A DNA stretch of 47,931 nt from an archaeon (GTDB lineage Archaea; Nanobdellota; Nanobdellia; Pacearchaeales; UBA284). Made by a program: the position numbers and the translations under genes. Every line of letters begins with the position of its first letter. The first letter of the stretch is position 1. Shown piece after piece: positions 26,999-35,997 of this stretch. The stretch is taken from contig JAUWNL010000004.1 in assembly GCA_030612665.1 (NCBI GenBank), positions 1-47,931 of the forward strand, written 5' to 3'. The notes below the pieces were generated by a model. It was not told the origin of the DNA. It was given only the letters and a program-made list of their open reading frames with translations, and did not search any database.

Positions 26999-27424
26999 TT
27001 AGAGATCTGGGAATTTTTCACTATTAATTGATAAGATATTTTCTTTTTTAAGATTTTTTGCCTTAATACATCCTGGACGTATATCTATTTTTTTAATTGC
27101 AATATCCACAGAATCTCCTTTCTCAATAAGAGCATCTATAGTTGAAGACTGATATCCACTAAAAATGAAAATTTTTGTTCCTTCTTCAGTTTTCAATACA
27201 AGAGTGTATCTCGCAGGAGTAATATAAGCTTCACCTTGAAAATTTTGCCCTGTAACCTGTCCAGAAAAATATACTAATCCCTTTTGTTCTTTTTTTGCTT
27301 CTTGATATGCTCTTGCTTCTTGATATACTTCACAACCAAAAGTTCCTGCTAAACCTGCTACCAACAGTGTTCCAGTTAGAATATTTTTTAATTTCATTTT
27401 CTTTATTAGATTAAAAATCACCAA
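26999..27424 (-). CDS. Putative lipoprotein
   Basis: MKLKNILTGTLLVAGLAGTFGC lipobox; signal peptide DNA identical to the neighbouring ORF. Confidence 0.65.
   Translation of the reverse strand: MVIFNLIKKMKLKNILTGTLLVAGLAGTFGCEVYQEARAYQEAKKEQKGLVYFSGQVTGQNFQGEAYITPARYTLVLKTEEGTKIFIFSGYQSSTIDALIEKGDSVDIAIKKIDIRPGCIKAKNLKKENILSINSEKFPDL
27332..27407 (-). repeat. 76-bp perfect direct repeat, copy 1 (signal-peptide cassette)
   Basis: Identical to 27712..27787. Confidence 0.95.
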
Positions 27425-27777
27425 TTAATTTCATGACCATTAACTTCTACTATATTCTCTTTGTTAATTTTAAACTCTTTATATGAAGGAGAGTTCCTGT
27501 AAAGGTTTATCATTCTTACTGTATCCCCCTTATCTATTAAAGCATCAATAGTTTCTGCATCAGAACCCGCACTTGTAAAAAAATAGGAAAAAGAAAGAGT
27601 TTTTCCTCCAAAAAGAATTGAAAATTTATGTTGACTATAATTACCAAAATGATAAAAGTTTTCTCCTTTTACTACCCCTTTTATCTGGGATACCTCTATT
27701 TGCTTATACTTACAACCAAAAGTTCCTGCTAAACCTGCTACCAACAGTGTTCCAGTTAGAATATTTTTTAATTTCAT
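27418..27777 (-). CDS. Putative lipoprotein, paralogue of 26999..27424
   Basis: Same signal peptide MKLKNILTGTLLVAGLAGTFGC; shared TIDALI(D/E)KGD(T/S)V. Confidence 0.65.
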   Translation of the reverse strand: MKLKNILTGTLLVAGLAGTFGCKYKQIEVSQIKGVVKGENFYHFGNYSQHKFSILFGGKTLSFSYFFTSAGSDAETIDALIDKGDTVRMINLYRNSPSYKEFKINKENIVEVNGHEINW

Positions 27778-27787
27778 TTTCTTTATT
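27712..27787 (-). repeat. 76-bp perfect direct repeat, copy 2 (signal-peptide cassette)
   Basis: Identical to 27332..27407, offset 380 bp. Confidence 0.95.
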
Positions 27788-28061
27788 TCAAAATTTTATA
27801 AAATTGAATAGCAAGGTAATAATTAACTTGTAAAGGTGTATCATGAAATGCACCACTTTGTTTTGTGATCTTAAATAGGTCGCTCATTATAAAAGCATCT
27901 ACTGATTGTGGCTTATACTTTTCTAAATCTTCTTCTAAATTATGGCCTGGCCTTGGGTATTGTTCTATTATTTTAGGTTTTTCTATTGGAACAACTCTTA
28001 CCTCTTCATGTTTAGAATTCAATATTATGTCTACTTTTATACTTAGTTTTTCTAATTTCAT
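27783..28061 (-). CDS. Hypothetical protein
   Basis: 92-aa ORF. Confidence 0.5.
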   Translation of the reverse strand: MKLEKLSIKVDIILNSKHEEVRVVPIEKPKIIEQYPRPGHNLEEDLEKYKPQSVDAFIMSDLFKITKQSGAFHDTPLQVNYYLAIQFYKILK

Positions 28062-28117
28062 TTGGATAAATTTCTATTTAGTTTTTTCCCTCAGCCTAAA
28101 TGATATGTGTTTAACTC

Positions 28118-28408
28118 TTAACTAAAAATTTCTCTTATCTTCTGGATATAGTCTGCAACGCTTTGGCCCTTGTTTGTCAACTTTATCAGTTTGATTCTTC
28201 CTTTCTTTTCAAAAGCTACTAAGCCGAATTTTTCTAGGCTTTGAAGAATCTTAACTGCATGACTATATGTACAATCCACTTCCTTTGCAAGAAGTGAGCC
28301 ATAACGTGCACGAGAAGTCTTTCGTAAAGCTATCAACATCATTGCTGGCTTTTTTCTAAAAAATATATTGAATGAATCTTTCATTTTTATTTGATTATTT
28401 TTTATCAT
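28118..28408 (-). CDS. Winged helix-turn-helix transcriptional regulator (MarR-like)
   Basis: YGSLLAKEVDCTYSHAVKILQSLEKFGLVAFEKKGRIKLIKLTNKGQSVADYI. Confidence 0.85.
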   Translation of the reverse strand: MIKNNQIKMKDSFNIFFRKKPAMMLIALRKTSRARYGSLLAKEVDCTYSHAVKILQSLEKFGLVAFEKKGRIKLIKLTNKGQSVADYIQKIREIFS

Positions 28409-28543
28409 TTATGTTCTATTCTCCCTTTAGCCATAACTCTTTACTTATAAATATTATGAATAATATATGTTGTATTATAATGATTATTTATAAATGTTTC
28501 GTTCGTAACTTTAGAATTAAAACTATTATCAAAACTATTTTCT

Positions 28544-29236
28544 TTATTTTACTTTTCCTTTAAATTCTGTATTTGATAGAAGAGGCACGAATGCATATCC
28601 TTCAAGCCTCTTAATTAATATAATTTGTTTGTTTTTTAATTGCCAAATTTCAAGAGCACCAGAATAATAAACTTCACTGGTTGGATATAAGATAAAACCA
28701 CCTTCTCTGAGGAGTTTTTTTGCCATCTCATGAACTTTTTTAATTTGTTTTTCATCAACTCCTGCTGTAAAATAAATCCTATCATATTTCTGTTTCCAGA
28801 TTGGTGTTTTCTTGTCAAGAGCATCTCCAGCAAAAACCTTTATGTTTAATTTTTTTGTTTGTTTAATTTTTTGTTTTAATTTAGCTATATTCTTTTTTGC
28901 TCCCTTAGCAAGATCAGGAAATATTTCAATCGTAGTAACTTTCCCTGGATAAACAAGAAAAGAAACAAGTGCAGCATGATATCCTGTATTAGTCCCTATC
29001 TCAAGAACATCAAGGGTTGGCTCAAGTTTTAACATTCTCAACATTCTTGCTATTGTTGTTGGCTGTGAGATTGTTTGGCCATGAGCAATATGTTGGGGCA
29101 TATCAGCATATGTATCTTTTTTAACAAAAAAAACTCTGTCACAAACTATAAAAGACTTGAGAATATTTTCTTCAAGGCCAGGATTATAAAACTGAATGCT
29201 TCTAAGCATTCCTTGCATCTCTTTTTTAATTGCCAT
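28544..29236 (-). CDS. pcm: Protein-L-isoaspartate O-methyltransferase
   Basis: HIAHGQTISQPTTIARMLRML...DVLEIGTNTGYHAALVSFL. Confidence 0.9.
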   Translation of the reverse strand: MAIKKEMQGMLRSIQFYNPGLEENILKSFIVCDRVFFVKKDTYADMPQHIAHGQTISQPTTIARMLRMLKLEPTLDVLEIGTNTGYHAALVSFLVYPGKVTTIEIFPDLAKGAKKNIAKLKQKIKQTKKLNIKVFAGDALDKKTPIWKQKYDRIYFTAGVDEKQIKKVHEMAKKLLREGGFILYPTSEVYYSGALEIWQLKNKQIILIKRLEGYAFVPLLSNTEFKGKVK

Positions 29237-30476
29237 TCTTTCTTTCTATTCTTGCTAACTCTTTTAATTTTACATCTCTTTCTTTGCCAAGAATCCCTGC
29301 TTTGATAAAAGGAATTTGAAAACCAACTGCAAGATGTGCTATTGTATTATCAAAAGTTTCTCCAGAACGATGGCTGATGATAGGAATAATATTATATTTT
29401 TTTGCAAGTTCTAAAGTTTCATACATTGTAATAAGTGAGCCAACTTGATTTGGTTTTATTATGATTGAGTTGATTGCTTTTTCTTTTATTGCTTTCTTTA
29501 GGCGTTTTGGATTTGTTGTTGTGAGGTCATCTCCACAGATGAGGCATTTTATTTTTGCTTTTTTTAGCTTTGCTAGGAGCTTTGAAAATGCTTTGAAATC
29601 TTCTTCATGAAAAGGATCTTCAATGTAGGAAAGTTTGTATTTTTTTATCAAGTCAAAGACATAATTGACTTGTTCCTCGCGTCTCATCACATTTCTGCCT
29701 GGAAAATTCTTGTAAATGTAACCCTTGCCTTTCCAAAAACTTGTTGCTGCTATATCAAGGCCTAATTCAAGCTTGATATCAAACTTTTCTTTTATCCTTT
29801 TTCTCAATTCATCAAGGATATCTAGGACCTGTGTATTAGTAAGGGTGGATGCTATTGCATTTTCTGCTGTGAGAAGGCCTTGCCATTCTTTATCACATGC
29901 CATGATTAATTTTTTTGCCTCTTTGTAAGCCTGGAGATTTATGAAATAAGAATCAAAAAAGTGTTTTGTTTTGGGAATGATAAGGAATTCCTGAAAATCT
30001 GTCTTTTTTTCTTTTTCGAGGTGCATGCCACCACCAATTGCATTTCCTAATAGTCTAGGAATCATTTTTTTTCTTTTTCCTAGGAGAAATTGCCAGAGTT
30101 CGTAGCCATGATATTTTGCTGTGGCTTTGAGAAGAGCTGCTTCAAGAGCATATAATGCATTTCCCCCAATTATATGCCAATCAGCACTTGAATCAACTTT
30201 CTTAATTAATTTCTCGATTTTTATGAGGTCATGAAAAGTATCTATTTCAATGTCCATCTGTGTAATTTTCTTGCCTAGGGCATTGAGGAATCGAATGCTA
30301 AAATCAATGCCACGGACAGAAAACTCCCTGACTTCATATTTTCCTTTACTAGTTCCTTGGGGAGCGCTAGCTTCGACTATTCCTTTTGAAGTCTTGACTA
30401 CAACAGCAATCGTGGGATTGCCTTTAGAAGTCCTAATCTTCGTAGCTGTTATGCTTTTTATCTCTTTTAAGTTCAT
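29226..30476 (-). CDS. eno: Enolase
   Basis: TKIRTSKGNPTIAV...GTSKGKYE; SYIEDPFHEED; IIIKPNQVGSLITMYE; ISHRSGETFDN. Confidence 0.95.
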   Translation of the reverse strand: MNLKEIKSITATKIRTSKGNPTIAVVVKTSKGIVEASAPQGTSKGKYEVREFSVRGIDFSIRFLNALGKKITQMDIEIDTFHDLIKIEKLIKKVDSSADWHIIGGNALYALEAALLKATAKYHGYELWQFLLGKRKKMIPRLLGNAIGGGMHLEKEKKTDFQEFLIIPKTKHFFDSYFINLQAYKEAKKLIMACDKEWQGLLTAENAIASTLTNTQVLDILDELRKRIKEKFDIKLELGLDIAATSFWKGKGYIYKNFPGRNVMRREEQVNYVFDLIKKYKLSYIEDPFHEEDFKAFSKLLAKLKKAKIKCLICGDDLTTTNPKRLKKAIKEKAINSIIIKPNQVGSLITMYETLELAKKYNIIPIISHRSGETFDNTIAHLAVGFQIPFIKAGILGKERDVKLKELARIERKNGN

Positions 30477-30533
30477 ATAAGAATAAATGAAATGAAATAT
30501 AAAAAGGTTGTTAAATATGGGTGTGTGAGATCA

Positions 30534-30556
30534 GGACATATGTCCCGAACCTATAC
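30534..30556 (+). promoter_or_regulatory. Shared motif GACATATGTCCYGAAMCTATAC, copy 2
   Basis: Matches the 1286-1307 element; upstream of BRE/TATA CCGAAACTTTTAAATA. Confidence 0.45.
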
Positions 30557-30696
30557 GCACAAGGACAACCGAAACTTTTAAATAGCAATTCCAATATTTA
30601 TGATTATATACTCCCTGTTTTTGCTTCGGTAAGGACAGGTTTTATTTTCTTATATTTTATAGTTAATTTTATTAAGTTCTTTTTTGTTTAGTAGAA

Positions 30697-31242
30697 ATGG
30701 AGCAATCTGAAAAAGTAATGATATTTATTGATGGAAGTAATTTTTATCATTTATTGAAAAATATATACAAAGATTCTAAAGATTTGGCTGATTTTAAGTT
30801 TGATAAACTTGCTAAATTTATAGTTGGAAAAAGAAAATTAATAAGAATATATTATTATAATGCTATCCTAGATCAACAAAAGAATGCTGAAAAATACAAA
30901 AAACAACAGCAATTCTTTGAAAAGTTGAAATTAATACCTGATTTTGAAGTTATAAAATGCAGGATGCAAAAAGATAAGGTTGATGGAGAGATAAGGTATT
31001 CAGTTAAAGAAGATGATATTCATATTGCTGTTGATCTGGTTAAATTAGCTTATAATGATGCTTATGACACAGCTATCTTAATTTCTAGTGATGGTGATTT
31101 TGTTCCTGCTATTAAAGCAGTTAAGGAAACAGGTAAAAAGGTTGAAAATGTAGGATTTAAAAATAAATTTTCATGGCATTTAAAACAAACTTGTGATAGA
31201 TTTTTTTCTCTAAGTAAAAAAGATTTAGATAAGATGTGGTAA
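30697..31242 (+). CDS. NYN domain (LabA/DUF88-like PIN-fold) protein
   Basis: VMIFIDGSNFYHLLKNIY ... DTAILISSDGDFVPAIKAVKETGKKVENVGF. Confidence 0.92.
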   Translation: MEQSEKVMIFIDGSNFYHLLKNIYKDSKDLADFKFDKLAKFIVGKRKLIRIYYYNAILDQQKNAEKYKKQQQFFEKLKLIPDFEVIKCRMQKDKVDGEIRYSVKEDDIHIAVDLVKLAYNDAYDTAILISSDGDFVPAIKAVKETGKKVENVGFKNKFSWHLKQTCDRFFSLSKKDLDKMW

Positions 31243-31350
31243 AGAATTAGAAAAGAATGATAGGTATTTCTGTGGTTTTATAAAGAAAGAGAGTGAAAGT
31301 TATAAATATATGATTTAGTATAAAAAAGATTATAAGGGGAAAAAGTTTTT

Positions 31351-32133
31351 ATGAAAGAGATGGAATTTAAAACAACATATAAATTCAATGAAACATTAAT
31401 AGATACTTTTCTTCATAGAGATAGAAAAGGGCACTCTTTTCTAGATAAAGATAAATTAGAAGAGATAATTAAAAAGCAGGAAAAATACAAATTGTTTTAT
31501 TTTGTAAGGAAAAGTAATTATGAAATATTGGATGATACTCCAGTATTGGGAGCAATGGCATTTAAATTTCTTGATTCTATTATTGAAGGTCCTTTCGCTT
31601 CATATCCAAAAATAAAAAAAACAGGTCAAGATGATGAATATAGTGAAAAAATTGTTAAAAGATTTATTCCTGTCAATAAAGTTCCTAATTTATTTGAAAA
31701 AATTGAACTTAGGGAATATGAAATAAATTCCATACATTTTCCTAGGGTGGGAGAGGTGGATGAAAGTAAAATAGAAAAATTTTGGAGAGATTCTTTAAAA
31801 ATATTAGAAGATGTTTCTTTAAATATCAAAAAAGGATACTATCGTGAAGGAGTACGAAACTATTACGGGTCAACAAATGAATGGGGGGTACATTTCCATT
31901 ATTCTAAATTGGGTAGGGCTTATTCTCCAAGGATGAACATAATGGTTTTGGGTAGAGAAAATAAGACTCAAAAGATATTTGAAAAACTTAGTTTAGACAA
32001 ACTAAGAGATGCATTTTCTTTTCGTGTTAGAGATCAATGTATGGACCGTTCTATGAGTAAAGGTTTAGCTTATAATTTATCTATTAAGGATGTAAAAAGT
32101 CTTTTTAAATTTCCAGAAAACATAATCTTTTAA
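31351..32133 (+). CDS. Hypothetical protein
   Basis: 260-aa ORF. Confidence 0.65.
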   Translation: MKEMEFKTTYKFNETLIDTFLHRDRKGHSFLDKDKLEEIIKKQEKYKLFYFVRKSNYEILDDTPVLGAMAFKFLDSIIEGPFASYPKIKKTGQDDEYSEKIVKRFIPVNKVPNLFEKIELREYEINSIHFPRVGEVDESKIEKFWRDSLKILEDVSLNIKKGYYREGVRNYYGSTNEWGVHFHYSKLGRAYSPRMNIMVLGRENKTQKIFEKLSLDKLRDAFSFRVRDQCMDRSMSKGLAYNLSIKDVKSLFKFPENIIF

Positions 32134-32144
32134 AAAACTTCTTA

Positions 32145-32684
32145 TTACTCTTCTTTTTCTTCTTCCTCTGCTTCTTCTTTTTCTGCGCTTTTTATCTCTT
32201 CAAGAAGTTTCTCTTCTTCGCTTTTTTCTTCGGTTTTATCTTTCTTTTTCTTTTTTTCTCTTGATTCTTTTCCTTCTATTGCCTTTTCTATCTCTTTTTC
32301 TACTTCTGTTGCTTCTTCTCCAACTTCTTCTTGAGCTTCTTTTTCTATTACTTTTTCTATCTTCTTTATTTCCTTGCCTTCTGTCTTTTCTGTCTCTGCT
32401 TCTGCTTTTTCAATCTTTTCGAGTTTGCCTATTTCCATTGATTCTTTAACGCGCTTCTTTTCAATTTTTCTTGGCAATGGCCTTTTAATTGAGATAGGTA
32501 AAATACCCTCATTAACTTCCATTTCTGCGATTTTCACAGGATCATATCTCATATCTTCAAGTTTTTCTTTACTAATTTTAATGAGGATAGGAGCATTGAA
32601 ACTTAATTGTAATGCACGGGCACCTAGAATTCTCGCAAGCTCGTATTTTGTGTATCCTTCTTTTGGGAAAGGCTTTTTTTCCAT
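32145..32684 (-). CDS. rpoK: RNA polymerase subunit K (Rpb6-like) with ~100-aa charged C-terminal extension
   Basis: YTKYELARILGARALQLSFNAPILIKI...IAEMEVNEGILPISIKRPLP then a Glu/Lys low-complexity tail. Confidence 0.92.
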   Translation of the reverse strand: MEKKPFPKEGYTKYELARILGARALQLSFNAPILIKISKEKLEDMRYDPVKIAEMEVNEGILPISIKRPLPRKIEKKRVKESMEIGKLEKIEKAEAETEKTEGKEIKKIEKVIEKEAQEEVGEEATEVEKEIEKAIEGKESREKKKKKDKTEEKSEEEKLLEEIKSAEKEEAEEEEKEE

Positions 32685-32720
32685 CTTGATTATTAGTTAT
32701 TAATTATCAATCTTTTCTTT

Positions 32721-33530
32721 TTATTTTCCAACTTTTTCAATTATATCAAAAAGTTTTTTTGATTCTTTGATAGAGGTTTCAATCATATCAATTATCTCGT
32801 CTTGTTTTAATGCTTCACCGCCTTTTTGAAGAGCATTAATATGAACTTCTTTGCTTTTTCCTTTTGATAATGCCATTGTTAATTTTGCAACAGCACTTTT
32901 TTCTTCGTCAGTTGAGGGATCAATGATAAATCTTTTAGTGAGTTTATAAGGAGTTATTGTTATTGGAATATTTTCTGTTAATGGAAGTGGCTTTGCTGAG
33001 AGATTGCCATAATCCACTTTATCTTTCTTTTCATTGAGTTTTGGAAGTTTTGCTGTTTTGAGTGCTAAGACTGCTGCTAAAGCACAAATATCAACGAGGT
33101 TTCCATCGTCATTTAAAGGATAAATATCAATAAATATATTCCACACAAATTCTCCTTTCTTTATACAGAGTTTTTTAAAATCAATAAAGCTGCTTTCTCT
33201 GATTCCTCTGTCTATAACTCTTGCAAGCTCAATAGCCCCGATTCTTGGTGGTCCTAACTCAAATTCTTCAGAGGAAAATGGAGTTAATTCTGCTGTTGTG
33301 ATTAATGTTCCTGCATCTGGCGAATCTGTATAAGGTTCACCAGCACCAAGTTTTACTCCAACAAGAACCTCAGTGTCTCCAAACTTAACTCTAGCGCTTC
33401 CTTCTGCGTTTTTAATAACATTGACTTTTGCTTCTATTTTTCTATGTTCAAAAAGACCGCGGCCATCTATTCTTCTTTCTTTGTCGAGTAATTCCCTGAT
33501 TTTTTTTGTTGTTATTTTTGATGTATACAT
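32721..33530 (-). CDS. rrp42: Exosome complex protein Rrp42
   Basis: RIDGRGLFEHRKIEAKVNVIKNAEGSARVKFGDTEVLVGVKL. Confidence 0.94.
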   Translation of the reverse strand: MYTSKITTKKIRELLDKERRIDGRGLFEHRKIEAKVNVIKNAEGSARVKFGDTEVLVGVKLGAGEPYTDSPDAGTLITTAELTPFSSEEFELGPPRIGAIELARVIDRGIRESSFIDFKKLCIKKGEFVWNIFIDIYPLNDDGNLVDICALAAVLALKTAKLPKLNEKKDKVDYGNLSAKPLPLTENIPITITPYKLTKRFIIDPSTDEEKSAVAKLTMALSKGKSKEVHINALQKGGEALKQDEIIDMIETSIKESKKLFDIIEKVGK

Positions 33531-33613
33531 TTTATATTTTATATTTTACCTTTGGTTTTTATATTTTTTTATTAAGTTTTTTATTATATTTTTTTATTAA
33601 CTTTTTTATTAAT

Positions 33614-34324
33614 TTAATCATTAACTTGTTTTAGTGCTTTAGTTTGAATTTCATTTATCTTGAGGCATGCTTTTTTTGCTGCTTCAATTGCTTTTTTTAA
33701 TTCTTGGGGTTTTATTCTGCCATCAAGTTGCAATAATGAGATTTTGTCTAGTTTTGGGATGTATGCAATAGGAATGTCTGTTGTTTCCTTGACTTTGTCG
33801 TCATGGCCATAATCTTCTTCATCTTTTGATAAATCTGTAAGAATCTCTCCAGCTACTTTTCCAACTGAAACAGCACTAACAAGTCCTGTCATTGGTAATC
33901 CGGCATTTGCAAGTGCCATTGAAGCTGCATTTATTCCAGCACATCTAGTGCTTGCGTCTGCTTGAATTATCATGATAAATACATCAATAACTGTATTTGG
34001 AAAAGCATCAAGTTGTAAAACAGGTTCAAGAGCTTTACTTGTAACATAACTAATTTCAGTACTTCTCCTGCTAGGGCCTGGACGTTTTCTTTCTGTTACT
34101 GAAAAACTGATCATATCATAATGGCATCTAAGCAAGGCTTTTTCTGGATCTTGTTTATGTTTAGGAATCAATTCACGAGGACCATAAACTGCTGCAAGAG
34201 CAACACTATCTCCAAACTTGAACATAGCACTTCCGTCAGCTCTTTTGATTATTCCGATTTTTGCTTCTACTTCTCTAAGCTCATCAAATTTTCTCTTATC
34301 TGGTCTTTTAAATGTAGTTGCCAT
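33614..34324 (-). CDS. rrp41: Exosome complex exonuclease Rrp41
   Basis: ELREVEAKIGIIKRADGSAMFKFGDSVALAAVYGPRE...RSTEISYVTSKALEPVLQLDAFP. Confidence 0.95.
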   Translation of the reverse strand: MATTFKRPDKRKFDELREVEAKIGIIKRADGSAMFKFGDSVALAAVYGPRELIPKHKQDPEKALLRCHYDMISFSVTERKRPGPSRRSTEISYVTSKALEPVLQLDAFPNTVIDVFIMIIQADASTRCAGINAASMALANAGLPMTGLVSAVSVGKVAGEILTDLSKDEEDYGHDDKVKETTDIPIAYIPKLDKISLLQLDGRIKPQELKKAIEAAKKACLKINEIQTKALKQVND

Positions 34325-34345
34325 TTTATTTTTTGTTTTTTCTGT

Positions 34346-35179
34346 TTATTTCTTCTCCTTTTTTTCTGTTTTTTCTTCTTTTTTTATTTCTTTTATTTTT
34401 ATTTCTTTTTTTATTTCCTTTTTTCTTTTTTCAAGGAAATCTTTTATTTTATCAGTAAGTCCTTCTATGAAAGGCTTTTCTGCTATGAACTCAATTGCCT
34501 CTTTGGCAAGAAGTTCATCATTAACATTAATTCCTTTAATCCAAATTAATCCGTTTTGGCCTATAATAATATTGCATGCTGTTTCATCTTTAATTGTTTT
34601 AACCATGCTTCCACTTCTTCCTATAATCCTGGGAACTCTGCTAGCATTGACCTTAATAATTAAGCCTCCTGTAAGTTTATGTAACCCCCTATCACGCATA
34701 GACAAATCAACTGTTCTTGAATTAATTGATTTAACCTTAGAAACCATCATGTCTCCTATGTCATAAACATCAGCAAGCTCATTTTTATTTATTCTTCCAG
34801 GACATTCACTTAAAGGCAAGAATGATGACTGGGCAGAAAGAATATCAACAAACCATCCACTAAAACTAAAATCTGTTACTTTTCCTATGACTGTGTTTCC
34901 TACTCTTGGGACATATGCCCCTGAAAGAGAAATTATTTTGACGAACCTTTCATTTTTATCAAGAAGTCCAAATTTTATTGCAATAACTTCTGAACCTTCT
35001 CGTTTTGTTCCTTCGCCAGGCAAGTATTCGAAGCCCTTAGCAACAACTTCCCCAGGAACAACTATCTTTCTTTTCTCTTCTTTTTTCTTTTCTTGTTTCT
35101 TTATTTCTTCCTTCTCTTCTTTCTTTTCTTTTGTTTCTTTTGTTGTTTCTTTTGTTGTTTCTTTTATTGTTTCTGTCAT
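34346..35179 (-). CDS. rrp4: Exosome RNA-binding protein Rrp4 (S1/KH) with Lys/Glu-rich terminal extensions
   Basis: VVPGEVVAKGFEYLPGEGTKREGSEVIAIKFGLLD...VPRIIGRSGSMVKTI. Confidence 0.94.
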   Translation of the reverse strand: MTETIKETTKETTKETKEKKEEKEEIKKQEKKKEEKRKIVVPGEVVAKGFEYLPGEGTKREGSEVIAIKFGLLDKNERFVKIISLSGAYVPRVGNTVIGKVTDFSFSGWFVDILSAQSSFLPLSECPGRINKNELADVYDIGDMMVSKVKSINSRTVDLSMRDRGLHKLTGGLIIKVNASRVPRIIGRSGSMVKTIKDETACNIIIGQNGLIWIKGINVNDELLAKEAIEFIAEKPFIEGLTDKIKDFLEKRKKEIKKEIKIKEIKKEEKTEKKEKK

Positions 35180-35190
35180 TTTATTCTTGT

Positions 35191-35874
35191 TTATTCTTGT
35201 TTAATTTCCTGTGTCATGGCTGCGCCATGAGTCATGTTATTTAATTTATCATAAAAATCAAGTTGCATTCCTGCAGGAAGATTAATTCTGACTTTAAGTG
35301 AGCCATCATTTAACCATTCTTCTTTTTCAGGATTAAAACTTTTTAGAAGACCATAAACCTGGCCAGTATGAGTTGCTGGAACAGTTATCTCAATTCTTTT
35401 GGTTTCAATTTTAATCGGAAGAATTTTCGCAATATCTTTAATTATTTGAATTGCTTGTTCTGATGCTTTTCTCTCATCAACCTTTGCTCCTGCTTTTTCC
35501 ATTGCTTCTTCAATTCTTTGAGGAGTGTAGGGAGCTCCTGTTCTAGGATCAACACAATTCTTACTAAGGAATTCAATAATCTGCTTCATCTTTTCTTCTC
35601 GTTTTTTGTCTCTATATTCTTGTGAAAGTTGTACTTCCCCGTTCATTACAATCTTTTCTGCAATAGCATAATGATCTTCTGTGTTAAAAGCATCTTTGAG
35701 ATCTGAAGTTGAAGGTTTAAGACCTTTTTTAAAATCATTAAAAATAGTATCTACTGCAAGAAAGTCTCGGCTTGAGCCTTGTTTTTTATGCTTAAACTCT
35801 AAAGCCTTGTCTAAGTCAACACGGATTTCAAATAATTTTCCTTTTACTTTAATTCTCGCAATAACTTCGGTCAT
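35191..35874 (-). CDS. SBDS/Sdo1 family ribosome maturation protein
   Basis: DLKDAFNTEDHYAIAEKIVMNGEVQLSQEYRDKKREEKMKQIIEFLSKNCVDPRTGAPYTPQRIEEAM. Confidence 0.95.
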   Translation of the reverse strand: MTEVIARIKVKGKLFEIRVDLDKALEFKHKKQGSSRDFLAVDTIFNDFKKGLKPSTSDLKDAFNTEDHYAIAEKIVMNGEVQLSQEYRDKKREEKMKQIIEFLSKNCVDPRTGAPYTPQRIEEAMEKAGAKVDERKASEQAIQIIKDIAKILPIKIETKRIEITVPATHTGQVYGLLKSFNPEKEEWLNDGSLKVRINLPAGMQLDFYDKLNNMTHGAAMTQEIKQE

Positions 35875-35997
35875 CTTTACATATATTTATATAATCTAAT
35901 CTTCGTTGTTTTTGTTTAATCTATCACCTTAGAAATGCATATGCATAATCTAATCATATAATGGTGTATGTTTTTTCTTAAAAATTATTATGGATTG

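Noticed and set aside
32261-32703. Plus-strand Leu/Ser/Phe-rich ORFs opposite rpoK
   Set aside because: Complement of the Glu/Lys-rich tail; no independent evidence.
34909-34926. GGGACATATGCCCCTGAAAG resembling the GACATATGTCC element
   Set aside because: Inside the Rrp4 coding sequence, explained by conserved protein residues (AYVPRVG); not promoter-associated.
34121-35204. Plus-strand ORFs opposite rrp41 and rrp4
   Set aside because: Antisense to clearly conserved exosome genes.
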